A stretch of DNA of 64,000 bases. It comes from Streptomyces orinoci (lineage in GTDB: Bacteria; Actinomycetota; Actinomycetes; Streptomycetales; Streptomycetaceae). The position numbers were made by a program, and so were the translations under genes. Under the pieces are notes generated by a model. It was not told where the DNA came from and made no database searches. It saw only the letters and a list, made by a program, of their open reading frames with translations. This document shows, piece after piece, positions 50,650 through 59,281 of this stretch (positions within the stretch are counted from its first letter, which is position 1; each line of letters opens with the position of its first letter). Where the stretch lies: NCBI RefSeq assembly GCF_003121295.1, contig NZ_PHNC01000006.1, positions 124,001-188,000 of the forward strand. Reading direction: 5' to 3'.

Positions 50650-50685
50650 AACGACATACCCCGCCCAAGGGCGGGGCATGTCGTT
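50650..50685 (-). terminator. Long hairpin after the S53 peptidase gene
   Basis: AACGACAT plus CCCCGCCC (50650-50666) pair with GGGCGGGG plus ATGTCGTT (50669-50685) around AA, with one A/C mismatch: a 16-bp stem. It lies 28 bases past the peptidase stop on the minus strand. Confidence 0.85.
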
Positions 50686-50712
50686 CAGGGGGTCCGGCAG
50701 ATGCCGCGTGCG

Positions 50713-52092
50713 TCAGTGGTGACGGCTGAGGCGGGCCAGGGCGCGGACAAAGCGGTTGGCGTCCACGGTGCCCACGCCGGTGGCCATGTCATAGCCCTTG
50801 ACGGCGGTGTAGCCGGTGACACCGGCGTAGCTGTTGTTGGTGCCGTCGGCCACGTCCACGATGCCGGTGGAACGGTCGTGGGCGGAACGGGCGTTCAGCG
50901 TGTACAGGGCCTGGTTGATGTCGCCCACGCGCTTGCCCGCGGCCTGGTCGGCCAGGGCGATCACGCCGGAGAACAGCGGGCTGGCCTCGCTGGTGCCGCC
51001 GGTGATCTCCCAGCCGACCGCGGTCGGGTCGTAGCTGGTGTAGATCCAGGCGCCACCGTCCACCGCGGCCGCCATGGAGACGTCCGGGGTGCCGCGGCGG
51101 TCACCGACGACCTTCTTCACGCTGTTCTGGAAGGAGGGGCGGGTGAAGACATGGGACTGGCCGCCGCCGCCCGCGCCGTGGTCGTTGTAGACGCTGTCCG
51201 GCTTGATGCGGTCGCCCTTGTCGTTGAGGTGCAGCTGGGTGCCGCCGATGGAGGTGACCAGCGGGTCGGAGGAGGGCCAGGAGTTGACGCGCTCCTTGTA
51301 GAAGCCCTTGCCGTCCGCGGTGTTGTCGGTGGCGCCGCCGTCACCGGAGGAGGCCAGCACGGTGACATGCTTGCGGGCCGCCTCCTCGAAGGCGTAGCGC
51401 AGGTTCTTGATGCTGGAGAAGTCGCCCTTGTCGAAGCCCGGGAAGGTGTTCTCGGTGGCGCCGAAGCTCTGCGTGATCACATCGCCGACGCCCTTCTTGA
51501 TCATGGCCTTCTCGGCGTCCATCATCTCCGGCAGACCGGTGGTGCCCTCGGTCTCGGCGACCGCGGTCTCCACCAGGACGATCTTGGCGTCCGGGGCCAC
51601 CGCGTGGGCCATCTCCACATCCAGGGTGGTCTCGCCGGCCCAGCCCGTCATATCGGCGTTCTTGGGGTCGAACTTGGGGACGTTGCCCCACTTGACCACA
51701 TCGACCTTGGTGCTCTTGATGCCGAACTGCTTGCTGTAGACGTCCAGGTCGTGCTGGATGGTCGGGGAGCCGAAGGAGTCCACGATCACGATCGTGCGGC
51801 CCTTGCCGGTGATGCCCGACTTGTACAGCGAGTTGAGGTTGTACGCCTGGCGGTACTGGAGCGGGTTGTAGCAGTTGAGCTTGAACTTGGCCTGGCACTG
51901 AGCAATGGACAGCGGGGTGCCTATCCCCTTCGCCAGCTCGTGTCCCGCGATCGCCGGCTTGGCGAAGGTGTGCGGGATGGGCGCGGCCTGCGCGGTCCCG
52001 GTCTGCGGGACGGCGGCCAGCGCGGCGGCGGCGAGGGTGGCGGCGAAGGCCGCGGTGGCGGCGGTACGCGGCCGGGGACGAGCAAGGCGCAT
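50713..52092 (-). CDS. Secreted S53 family (sedolisin) peptidase, short propeptide
   Basis: ATG 52092 with GGGAGA upstream codes for 459 residues. The signal peptide ends near TAQAAPIP. The catalytic domain shows Glu and Asp in WAGETTLDVEMAHAVAP, the oxyanion Asp in ASSGDGGATDN and the nucleophile Ser in TGGTSEASPLFSG. These form the Ser-Glu-Asp triad of sedolisins. Only about 50 residues separate signal and catalytic domain, so the usual 150-residue activation prodomain is absent. An Asp-rich C-terminal end (DVADGTNNSYAGVTGY) likely binds calcium. It degrades proteins outside the cell. Inverted repeat at 52161-52183 upstream. Confidence 0.9.
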   Translation of the reverse strand: MRLARPRPRTAATAAFAATLAAAALAAVPQTGTAQAAPIPHTFAKPAIAGHELAKGIGTPLSIAQCQAKFKLNCYNPLQYRQAYNLNSLYKSGITGKGRTIVIVDSFGSPTIQHDLDVYSKQFGIKSTKVDVVKWGNVPKFDPKNADMTGWAGETTLDVEMAHAVAPDAKIVLVETAVAETEGTTGLPEMMDAEKAMIKKGVGDVITQSFGATENTFPGFDKGDFSSIKNLRYAFEEAARKHVTVLASSGDGGATDNTADGKGFYKERVNSWPSSDPLVTSIGGTQLHLNDKGDRIKPDSVYNDHGAGGGGQSHVFTRPSFQNSVKKVVGDRRGTPDVSMAAAVDGGAWIYTSYDPTAVGWEITGGTSEASPLFSGVIALADQAAGKRVGDINQALYTLNARSAHDRSTGIVDVADGTNNSYAGVTGYTAVKGYDMATGVGTVDANRFVRALARLSRHH

Positions 52093-52160
52093 GGATTCTC
52101 CCTGAGTGGGCTCAAGCCGCTGAAGCGGCTGGCAAGATCCCAGCGGGAGGTCATGAACAG

Positions 52161-52183
52161 ATCAAGACTCTTGGTCTCTTGAT
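52161..52183. promoter_or_regulatory. Inverted repeat upstream of the S53 peptidase gene
   Basis: ATCAAGA (52161-52167) is inverted as TCTTGAT (52177-52183) with a 9-base spacer. It lies 69 bases before the peptidase ATG, in the 213-base, AT-richer gap shared with the divergent transporter gene, so it could be an operator for either. Confidence 0.45.
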
Positions 52184-52305
52184 GGCGAACGTTTTACCTG
52201 AATACGAAAATGAATACGACTTGCGTCCCGGGGTATACGCGTGCAGGTCCGCTCCGGCGGGCACTCGAAAAGCACCAAGCCGCACATAAGGGTTGAATTA
52301 GCTTC

Positions 52306-53901
52306 ATGGACGGAAGAAGGCCGTCGAAGCCGGGCCGCGCCCAGTGGCAGCGGGAGAGCACTCCGGCCACCGACCGGCTGCTGCGCACCGTACTGCGCCG
52401 CCGGAAGAGTCCCCTGAGCCTCGAAGAGGTCCTGGTCACCGACCGCCCCGAGGTGCACCGCGCCGTCTCGGCGGCGGCGCTCGGCAACATGATGGAGTGG
52501 TTCGACTTCGGGGTGTACGCCTACCTGGCGGCGGTGCTGGGCAAGGTCTTCTTCCCCGGCAGCTCCCCCGGTGTCCAGGTGATCTCCTCCTTCGCCACCT
52601 TCGCCGCGGCCTTCCTGGTGCGCCCGCTGGGCGGACTGGCCTTCGGGCCGCTGGGCGACCGCATCGGACGGCAGCGGGTCCTGGCGGCCACCATGATCAT
52701 GATGGCGGTGAGCACCTTCGCCGTGGGCCTGCTGCCCGGCTATGCCACCGCCGGGCTGTGGGCACCGGTCCTGCTGCTGGTCTGCCGGCTGGTCCAGGGC
52801 TTCTCCACCGGCGGCGAGTACGCCGGGGCCACCACCTATATCGCCGAGTACTCACCCGACAACCGCCGTGGTTTCCTGGGCAGTTGGCTGGACTTCGGCA
52901 CCTTCGTCGGCTACGCGCTGGGCTCGGCGCTGGTGACCGGGCTCACCGCCGCCCTGGGCACGGACACCATGACCGACTGGGGCTGGCGGCTGCCCTTCCT
53001 GCTGTCCGGACCGCTGGGGCTGATCGGGCTCTATATGCGGATGCGGCTGGAGGAGACCCCCGCCTTCCGGGCCGAGGCCTCGGTGGGCATGGAGGCGGGC
53101 GGTGACGACACCGAGGCCGCCCACCAGGCCCACGCCGAGGAGGCCCGCCAGTCCGGGCACGGGCGGCTGAAGGAGACCTTCACCAAGCACTGGCACGCAG
53201 TACTGATCTGCATGGGTTTGGTGGTGGTCTACAACGTCACCAACTATCTGGTCACCTCCTACCTGCCGACCTATATGACCGAGACGCTCGGCCGGGACTC
53301 CACCACCTCCCAGCTGCTGATCCTGGGCACCATGATCGTCGTGGCGCTGACCATCACCACCGTGGGCCGCTATTCCGACCTCTGGGGACGCCGGCCGGTC
53401 TTTATGGCCGGCAGCGCGGCCCTGGTGGCCCTCGCCATTCCGGCGCTGCTGCTGATCCGGGCCCAGGGCACCCTGCTGCCGGCCATCGGCTGTCTGGTGC
53501 TGGGGCTGCTGCTGGTCTGCTTCGCGGGCACCGCCGCCGCCACCCTGCCCGCCCTCTTCCCCACCCGGCTGCGCTATGGCGCGCTATCGGTTTCCTACAA
53601 CATCTCGGTCTCGCTGTTCGGCGGCACCACCCCGCTGGCGGTCTCCGCCCTGATCGAGAGCACCCACAACAAGATGGTCCCGGCCTACTACCTGATGGCC
53701 GCCGGTGCCATCGGCTTTGTCTCCGCCTTCTTCCTGCACGAGACCGCCGGGCGGCCGCTGCGCGGCTCCGGGCCGATGGTGGAGACCGAGGAACAGGCCC
53801 GGGAGCTGGTCGCCCGCAGCCGGGTGGAGGCCGGGCGCCGGGCCCGTGAGACCTGGCTCCGGCTGCGCCGCCCCGGCCACCGGCACCACGACCGGGGGTG
53901 A
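52306..53901 (+). CDS. MFS transporter, metabolite:H+ symporter (ProP/MHS) type
   Basis: A 531-residue 12-span transporter. NMMEWFDFGVYAYLAAVLGKVFFP, the A-like motif FGPLGDRIGRQRVLA and VQGFSTGGEYAGATTYIAEYSPDNRRGF are typical of the metabolite/H+ symporter branch that includes ProP and ShiA. A 50-residue charged N-terminal cytoplasmic part precedes the first span, and a His/Asp/Glu-rich loop (residues about 260-290) joins the two halves. It imports a small osmolyte or carboxylate by proton symport. ATG 52306 has no clear ribosome site, so translation may be leaderless. Confidence 0.88.
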   Translation: MDGRRPSKPGRAQWQRESTPATDRLLRTVLRRRKSPLSLEEVLVTDRPEVHRAVSAAALGNMMEWFDFGVYAYLAAVLGKVFFPGSSPGVQVISSFATFAAAFLVRPLGGLAFGPLGDRIGRQRVLAATMIMMAVSTFAVGLLPGYATAGLWAPVLLLVCRLVQGFSTGGEYAGATTYIAEYSPDNRRGFLGSWLDFGTFVGYALGSALVTGLTAALGTDTMTDWGWRLPFLLSGPLGLIGLYMRMRLEETPAFRAEASVGMEAGGDDTEAAHQAHAEEARQSGHGRLKETFTKHWHAVLICMGLVVVYNVTNYLVTSYLPTYMTETLGRDSTTSQLLILGTMIVVALTITTVGRYSDLWGRRPVFMAGSAALVALAIPALLLIRAQGTLLPAIGCLVLGLLLVCFAGTAAATLPALFPTRLRYGALSVSYNISVSLFGGTTPLAVSALIESTHNKMVPAYYLMAAGAIGFVSAFFLHETAGRPLRGSGPMVETEEQARELVARSRVEAGRRARETWLRLRRPGHRHHDRG

Positions 53902-54005
53902 CGGCCCGCCGCGCGGCGCCGGGAAGCCGCGCGGAGAATGGAAGAGGGGAACACCTCAGGCGTGGGCGACCACTCGGGGGCCCGAGGAGCGAAGAAGGAG
54001 GACCC

Positions 54006-54479
54006 ATGTCCGACGACGCGATGGGTGACGAGGTCTATCAGCCGGTCCGGTCCGACGACCGCGACAACCCCTCCGACCTCGACCTGGAGAACGCGCTCGA
54101 CCAGGACGGCCTCGACAAGATTCTCGACGAGGGCTACTCGCCGCCGGAGCGGCCGCTGGCCGTGAACCACTACGGCAACACCGCCGGCGAACAGCGCGCG
54201 GGCGAGACCCTGGAGCAGCGCCTGGCCGAGGAAGTCCCCGATATCGCCGTTCCCGACGGCGACGGCATCGGGGACGACAGCGACAAGGCGGGCGAGCCGG
54301 TGGACGAGGAGGTGGGCGACGCCCGGGCGGGCCGCCTCACCCCGGTCATCGACCGCCTGCCGCCCCGCCGGAACGATGTCTTCGCCCGGGACGTGGGCAT
54401 CAACGGCGGAGCGGCGTCCGCGGAGGAGGCGGCGATGCACATCATCGACGAGGAGGCGAGCGGCGAACGGGAGTTGTGA
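54006..54479 (+). CDS. DUF5709 protein
   Basis: ATG 54006, behind AAGGAGG, gives 157 acidic residues: DDAMGDEVYQPVRSDDRDNP, GLDKILDEGYSPPERPLAVNHYGNTAGEQRAGETLEQRLAEEVPD and RAGRLTPVIDRLPPRRNDVFARDVGINGGAASAEEAAMHI. These are the characteristic blocks of DUF5709, a small soluble actinobacterial family of unknown function, largely disordered by composition. Confidence 0.85.
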   Translation: MSDDAMGDEVYQPVRSDDRDNPSDLDLENALDQDGLDKILDEGYSPPERPLAVNHYGNTAGEQRAGETLEQRLAEEVPDIAVPDGDGIGDDSDKAGEPVDEEVGDARAGRLTPVIDRLPPRRNDVFARDVGINGGAASAEEAAMHIIDEEASGEREL

Positions 54480-54673
54480 CGCGCCGCCCATCCCCCTTTG
54501 GCAACCTCTTTGCGGAATTCCGGCAACGGCCGCCGGGACGACGGCAGTTCACGGCCTCATAACCCACCGCCCGCATATTTCGCTGGAAAATGCGGAAACC
54601 CGCTCACCCTTGGCCACGGTTCCCTACGCTTCCCCTTGTCGCCGCGCAGCCGCCCGGATCGAGGGGATTTTCC

Positions 54674-55051
54674 ATGCCCGGAATCGAAGAGTGCCTGCTG
54701 GATGTCATGGCTCTGCCCGGAGCCCGTGGTGCCGCGGTGCTCGACTGGGTCAGCGGGCTGGCCCTGGGCACGGCGGGCGAAGCACCGGAAGACGACCGGG
54801 AGACCGCCGCCGCGGAGACCGCCGAACTGGCCCGGCTGGCCGCCGAGCACCAGGCCTTCGGAGCACGCGGCGAATTCCCGGTGGAGGACGTCATCGTCAC
54901 CACCGGCAGTGACTTCCATGTCCTGAGGTTCGTGGAAACCGGCTTCGACAGCAGCGTGCTCATTCATCTATGGCTGGACCGCTCCCACGCCAACCTGGCC
55001 CTGGCCCGATTACGGCTGCGCCATCTGGCGACGGAGCTGGTGCTCGGCTGA
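54674..55051 (+). CDS. Roadblock/LC7-like protein 1
   Basis: The 125-residue protein from ATG 54674 reads MPGIEECLLDVMALPGARGA, AVLDWVSGLALGTAGEAPED, VEDVIVTTGSDFHVLRFVE and HLWLDRSHANLALARLRLRHL, which align with the protein at 56369 position by position. These form the beta-sheet with flanking helices of Roadblock/LC7 (MglB-type) domains, which regulate small GTPases or assemble as dimers in bacterial signalling. The stop overlaps the next start (TGATG). Confidence 0.75.
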   Translation: MPGIEECLLDVMALPGARGAAVLDWVSGLALGTAGEAPEDDRETAAAETAELARLAAEHQAFGARGEFPVEDVIVTTGSDFHVLRFVETGFDSSVLIHLWLDRSHANLALARLRLRHLATELVLG

Positions 55052-55815
55052 TGTCCGGCCCCCGCTCCGTGCTTCTGGACCTCGCCGCCCGCCGGGCCAC
55101 CGGCGCCCTGCTGCGGGATTCCGGCACCCTCTATCTCGCCGACGGCGCCGTGGTCCACGCCGAAAGCCCCGCCGCCCCCGGGGTCGGCACCCTGCTGACC
55201 GCCGGCGGACGGCTCACCGACGACCTCTGGCGCGGCGCCATCGACCGGGCCGGAGCCCGGCGGCAGGTGGGCCGCTTCCTGGTGGACAGCGGCCGGCTCT
55301 CCTGCGGCGAGCTGGAGATCTGCCATCTGTCGGCCCTCTTCGACGCCAGTTACTTTGTGCTGGGCGCCAAGGGCGGCCCCACCCGCTTCCGCCCGGGCGC
55401 CCAGCACTGGTTCGGCCACCTCCGCCCCATCACCGCCGGGGCCGTCGAACGGGAGAGCAGGCGCCGTACCGCCCTGCTCAATGGCCTCTGGCCGCATCCC
55501 CAGGTGGACACCGCGCCCGTGGTGCGGCGCGCCGCGCCCCACTCCCCCGCCCCCAGCCGCCGCCAGGGCGCGGTGCTGGCACTGGCCGACGGCGTACGGA
55601 CCCCCAGTGAGATCGCCCGGCTGCTGGGCCGTCCGGCGTTCCACACCCTGATCGACATACGGCGGCTGGCGGCCGCCGGATATATCGACACCCCGGCCGC
55701 CGGTCCGCCGCCCCGTCCCGCCACCCCCCTCGCCCCGTGGAGCGCGGACGCGGCGGCCGTGCCGGACGTCGCGTTGCTGCGCCGCATTCGCGATGCCTTG
55801 GAGGCCCGACTGTGA
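55051..55815 (+). CDS. DUF4388-like regulator with C-terminal winged helix
   Basis: Coupled to the gene before (its ATG shares bases with the stop), this encodes 254 residues. The N-terminal half (RRATGALLRDSGTLYLADGAVVHAESPAAPGVGTLLTAGGRL and VGRFLVDSGRLSCGELEICHLSAL) is reminiscent of DUF4388/PATAN-type domains. Residues about 165-215 (RRQGAVLALADGVRTPSEIARLLGRPAFHTLIDIRRLAAAGYIDTP) form a winged helix. I infer a cytoplasmic signalling protein that works with the three Roadblock proteins. No kinase or GTPase gene is in the cluster. The C terminus is Pro/Ala-rich. Confidence 0.65.
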   Translation: MSGPRSVLLDLAARRATGALLRDSGTLYLADGAVVHAESPAAPGVGTLLTAGGRLTDDLWRGAIDRAGARRQVGRFLVDSGRLSCGELEICHLSALFDASYFVLGAKGGPTRFRPGAQHWFGHLRPITAGAVERESRRRTALLNGLWPHPQVDTAPVVRRAAPHSPAPSRRQGAVLALADGVRTPSEIARLLGRPAFHTLIDIRRLAAAGYIDTPAAGPPPRPATPLAPWSADAAAVPDVALLRRIRDALEARL

Positions 55816-55833
55816 ATCCCGTTCCGGCCCGCG

Positions 55834-55869
55834 CTCTTGCCCTTGGCCATGCCCTTGCCCTTGCTCTTG
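55834..55869. repeat. Six phased hexamers between the regulator and Roadblock 2 genes
   Basis: CTCTTG, CCCTTG, GCCATG, CCCTTG, CCCTTG, CTCTTG run in register over 36 bases in the 115-base gap. Length change by slippage is possible; the position upstream of the Roadblock gene could then affect its expression. Confidence 0.7.
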
Positions 55870-55930
55870 TCCGGACAACCGCAGCGTCATGAGGCGGATG
55901 CTGCGTCAGCGTGCTGGAAGGAACCGGCTG

Positions 55931-56326
55931 ATGACCGTAGACGCCGAAGTCGCCAAGGAATTGCAGCGGCTTCGGGCGAGAGTGCCCCATCTGACCGGTG
56001 TCCTGGCGGCCACCGTCGATGGTTTTGTCCTCGCCCATGACAGTGCGACGCCCGAGACGGAGAGCGTCGCCGCATTGACCGCGGCCGCGCTCGGTGTGGG
56101 AATGCGGCTCACCGAGGCCACCGCCCAGGGCGAATTCCGTGAGTTGCTGGTGCGCGGCGAGCAGGGATATGTCGCCATCTACGCGGCCGGCCCCTCGGCG
56201 GTGGTGACCGTACTCGCCGAACCACGCGCCAATGTCGGCCGCCTGCAGCTGGAGGTCCGCCGCTGCAGTGCCCGGATAGCGGAACTTGTGGAAAGCACCC
56301 TGGGCCGCACCGCCGAACGCCGCTGA
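55931..56326 (+). CDS. Roadblock/LC7 domain protein 2
   Basis: ATG 55931 with GGAAGGA upstream gives 131 residues. The domain reads LRARVPHLTGVLAATVDGFVLAHDSATPETESVAALTAAALGVGMRLTEATAQGEFRELLVRGEQGYVAIYAAGPSAVVTVLAEPRANVGRL. That is the standard MglB/Roadblock pattern of the streptomycete conservon type. Such domains bind GTPases or form dimers. It is cytoplasmic and lies 42 bases before Roadblock 3, so the two are probably one transcript. Confidence 0.85.
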   Translation: MTVDAEVAKELQRLRARVPHLTGVLAATVDGFVLAHDSATPETESVAALTAAALGVGMRLTEATAQGEFRELLVRGEQGYVAIYAAGPSAVVTVLAEPRANVGRLQLEVRRCSARIAELVESTLGRTAERR

Positions 56327-56368
56327 ACCTCCGCTCCGAATAACCCCAGTTGAAAGGAATCACCCATC

Positions 56369-56746
56369 ATGGCCATCAACATCGAGACCGCGCTGAAGGA
56401 AGCGATGACCTCCATCGAGGGCGCCATAGGCGCGGCCCTGGTCGATTACACCAGCGGAATGGCGCTGGGCACGGTCGGCGGTGGCAAGGACCTGGATCTC
56501 ACGGTGGCCGCGGCCGGCAACACCGATGTGGTCCGGGCCAAGGTGCGCACCATGGAGATGCTGGGGCTGCAGGAGGAGATCGAGGACATTCTCATCACCC
56601 TGGGCACCCAGTACCACCTGATCCGGCTGCTCACCGGACGCAATGGCAAGGGCATGTTCCTCTACCTCGCCCTGGACCGCTCCCGGGCCAACCTGGCGAT
56701 GGCCAGGCACCAGTTGAAGACGATCGAGGGCGGCCTGGAGGTCTGA
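56369..56746 (+). CDS. Roadblock/LC7-like protein 3
   Basis: The 125-residue protein starts at ATG 56369 with GAAAGGAA upstream. [20 protein letters not shown], then [38 protein letters not shown] and [20 protein letters not shown] parallel Roadblock-like protein 1 at 54674. The two are clear paralogues, probably able to pair with one another or with protein 2. The gene is the last of the cluster. Confidence 0.8.
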   Translation: MAINIETALKEAMTSIEGAIGAALVDYTSGMALGTVGGGKDLDLTVAAAGNTDVVRAKVRTMEMLGLQEEIEDILITLGTQYHLIRLLTGRNGKGMFLYLALDRSRANLAMARHQLKTIEGGLEV

Positions 56747-56885
56747 CCCGCCACTGGCCTCACCGCCCTGGAGTGTGCGGTGGCCGCGCGGCCCCGGCAG
56801 CGCGGCGTCCCGGCGGTGAGGCCATCCCCCGTCCGCCCGCCCCGGGTCCCGGGTGTACGGGGTGAGATGCCGCTAGCGTTCCGTC

Positions 56886-57752
56886 ATGCGGCCAAGACTC
56901 TGCCCCCGTCTGCTGTGCGCCCTGCTGCTGCTCCTCCCGCTCACCGGCTGTTCCCCGGACGGTGCCACGCACTCCGCCGCCCGGCCGTCCCTTGGCGCGC
57001 GGACCGTTCCGCCCACCGCGCCGCCCTCCTGGTCAAGGGAGCGGCTGGCGCATGCCAGGGCGCTCGGGCACCATCCCGGGGTGTCCCATACCGCCCGGGC
57101 GACGCTGTCCAACTCCCGGGTGGGGGCGCTGTTCTCCCATGACACCTCGGGCGACCACTTCTGTACGGCCAGCGTGGTGTCCAGCCCGGGCAAGTCCCTG
57201 CTGATCACCGCCGCGCACTGTGTGCACGGCGGGGCGGGCGGCGACTACAAGCGGGACATCGTCTTCGTCCCGGCCTACCGCGACGGCAGGAGCCCCGACG
57301 GTATCTGGCAGCCCGCCGCCCTGGTGGTGGACCCTCGCTGGACGCGGTCCGGGGACCCCGACGCGGATGTGGCGTTCATCGTGCTCAAACCGCTGGGCGG
57401 CAAGCGCATCGCCGATGTGCTGGGCACCAACCGGCTGGGCATCGACCCCGGCTTCGGCCATGACGTACGGATCACCGGCTACCCCGACAGCGGCAATGAG
57501 CCCATCACCTGCGGCAACCACATCAGCGAGCAGAGCGCGCACCAGATGCGGATCGCCTGCACCGGCTACAGCGGGGGGACCAGCGGCAGTCCCTGGGTGA
57601 CCGACTTCGACCCGGCGACCCGCAATGGCTCGGTGATCGGGGTCATCGGCGGCTACCAGAAAGGCGGGGACAGCGACGATGTGTCCTACAGCCCGTACTT
57701 CGACGATGCGGTCCGCAAGCTGTACGACCAGGCGGTCGCCCAGCAGGGCTGA
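56886..57752 (+). CDS. Lipoprotein trypsin-like serine protease
   Basis: ATG 56886 gives 288 residues with a lipobox (LLCALLLLLPLTGC) and then a Ser/Pro-rich spacer. The chymotrypsin-fold triad is His in LLITAAHCVHGG, Asp in DADVAFIVL and Ser in YSGGTSGSPWVTDF. Cys residues in FCTASVV and AAHC probably form a disulfide. It would be anchored to the outer face of the membrane and cut extracellular substrates. The YSGGTSGSPW motif is typical of streptomycete V8-like or glutamyl-endopeptidase-like family members. Confidence 0.88.
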   Translation: MRPRLCPRLLCALLLLLPLTGCSPDGATHSAARPSLGARTVPPTAPPSWSRERLAHARALGHHPGVSHTARATLSNSRVGALFSHDTSGDHFCTASVVSSPGKSLLITAAHCVHGGAGGDYKRDIVFVPAYRDGRSPDGIWQPAALVVDPRWTRSGDPDADVAFIVLKPLGGKRIADVLGTNRLGIDPGFGHDVRITGYPDSGNEPITCGNHISEQSAHQMRIACTGYSGGTSGSPWVTDFDPATRNGSVIGVIGGYQKGGDSDDVSYSPYFDDAVRKLYDQAVAQQG

Positions 57753-57871
57753 TCCCTCATCCCGCTGACCCTGGGGTATCAGGCCCGGTCTGCTACCCCG
57801 GGGTGACGCGGTCCGCCCGGCCGCCTCCCTAGCTTCCGCTCCGGACACCACACCGGAAGGAAGCCCCGGCA

Positions 57872-59281
57872 ATGACCCTGCTGATATCCCGGCCGCCCTC
57901 GCCTCGCCTGCTGGCGCGGCGGGTGTCGGACCTGACCCCGCCCGGCCGCGACCGGGCCCTGGACGCGCTGCGGGCCTTCGCCATCCTGGGGGTGGTGCTG
58001 GGCCACTGGCTGGTCACCGCCCTGGTGGCGACCGACGGCGGGCTGCACACGGACAGTCCGCTGCGGCATATGCCCTATCTGGCCCCGGTGTCCTGGGTGT
58101 GCCAGACGCTGGCGCTGTTCTTCTTCGTCGGCGGCATCTGCGCGGTGCGCGGCTATCGCTCGGCCCGCGGCCGGGGCATCGGCTACCGGCGGTGGGCGGG
58201 CGGCAGGCTGGGCCGGCTGGCCCGTCCGGCGGCCGTGGTCCTGGCGGTGTGGATCCCGGTCGCGTGCTTGCTGCCGGCCCTGGGAGTACCGAAGGGGACG
58301 GTACGCACGCTGATGACGCTGGTGGCCTCCCCCATGTGGTTCCTGCTGGTGTTCGCGGCACTGACCGCCGCCACTCCGCTGGTGGCCCGGCTGCACCCGG
58401 GCGGGCCGCTGGCGGTGGTCGCCGCCGTGGACCTGACCCGCTTCGCCCTGGGCGGCCCGGCCTGGCTGGGCTGGGTCAATGTGGCCGCGGGCTGGCTGGT
58501 GCCCTTCACCCTCGGCGCGCTTTACGCCCGGGGCGGGCTGCGCGGACGGTACGCGGGGCTGCCGCTGCTGCTGGGCGGGGGCGCGGCGACGGTGGCCCTG
58601 GTGCTGTGGGGCGGCTATCCGGCGAGCATGGTGGGGGTGCCGGGTGCGGCGATCTCCAACCTCAGCCCGCCCACGCTGGCCGCGGTGTGCTTCGGCCTGG
58701 CCCAGTGCGGACTGGCGCTGCTGCTGATGGAGCCGCTGCGGCGGGCCATGCGCAGGCCGCTGGCCTGGGCGGGGGTGGCCGGGGTCAATCTCTTCGCGAT
58801 GACGGTGTTCCTCTGGCACCAGACGGCGATGATGGCGGTCACCGGGCTGGGGCTGGTGGCGGCCGGTCAGCTGCCCGCCCTGCACACCGCACCGGACGGG
58901 CCCGGCTGGGCGGCGCTGCGGGTGCTGTGGGTGCCGGTGTTCGGGGTGGCGCTGGCGCTGTTCTGGGCGGTGTTCCACCGGTTCGAGCACGGGCGTGGGG
59001 GAAGGCGGCCGGGTGGGGTGCGCCAGGGGGCCACGACATCGCCGGGCGCGGTTCCTTCGGTGAGCGGTCCGGTTGCCTCGGCCGCGCTGTCCGGTGCGGG
59101 CCGTCTTGAGCCGGTCGCGCCCGCGCGGCGGAGCCGCCCTGCGCCTCACGCCCCGCGCTCTTGGCAGGGCGGCCCCGGCCCCGTCCTGGCCGCCGTCGCC
59201 GAGGGCGGTTCCGCCGGCGGGGCGCGCGCTATCCGCGCCGGACGTTCTCCTTCGGCAGTCCCGCCGCCAGCAGCCGGGTGA
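57872..59281 (+). CDS. Membrane acyltransferase (Acyl_transf_3 family)
   Basis: The 469-residue protein begins MTLLISRPPSPRLLARR after GGAAGG. DRALDALRAFAILGVVLGHWLVTALV, LFFFVGGICAVRGYR, YRRWAGGRLGRLARP and FAMTVFLWHQTAMMAVTGL are the spaced motifs of ten-span O-acyltransferases, including the catalytic His of GHWL. They transfer acyl groups to sugars, lipids or antibiotics at the membrane. The last 90 residues (after about 375) are Arg/Pro/Ala-rich and overlap the opposite-strand flavohaemoglobin remnant, so the true 3' end may be earlier if a frameshift exists. Confidence 0.8.
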   Translation: MTLLISRPPSPRLLARRVSDLTPPGRDRALDALRAFAILGVVLGHWLVTALVATDGGLHTDSPLRHMPYLAPVSWVCQTLALFFFVGGICAVRGYRSARGRGIGYRRWAGGRLGRLARPAAVVLAVWIPVACLLPALGVPKGTVRTLMTLVASPMWFLLVFAALTAATPLVARLHPGGPLAVVAAVDLTRFALGGPAWLGWVNVAAGWLVPFTLGALYARGGLRGRYAGLPLLLGGGAATVALVLWGGYPASMVGVPGAAISNLSPPTLAAVCFGLAQCGLALLLMEPLRRAMRRPLAWAGVAGVNLFAMTVFLWHQTAMMAVTGLGLVAAGQLPALHTAPDGPGWAALRVLWVPVFGVALALFWAVFHRFEHGRGGRRPGGVRQGATTSPGAVPSVSGPVASAALSGAGRLEPVAPARRSRPAPHAPRSWQGGPGPVLAAVAEGGSAGGARAIRAGRSPSAVPPPAAG

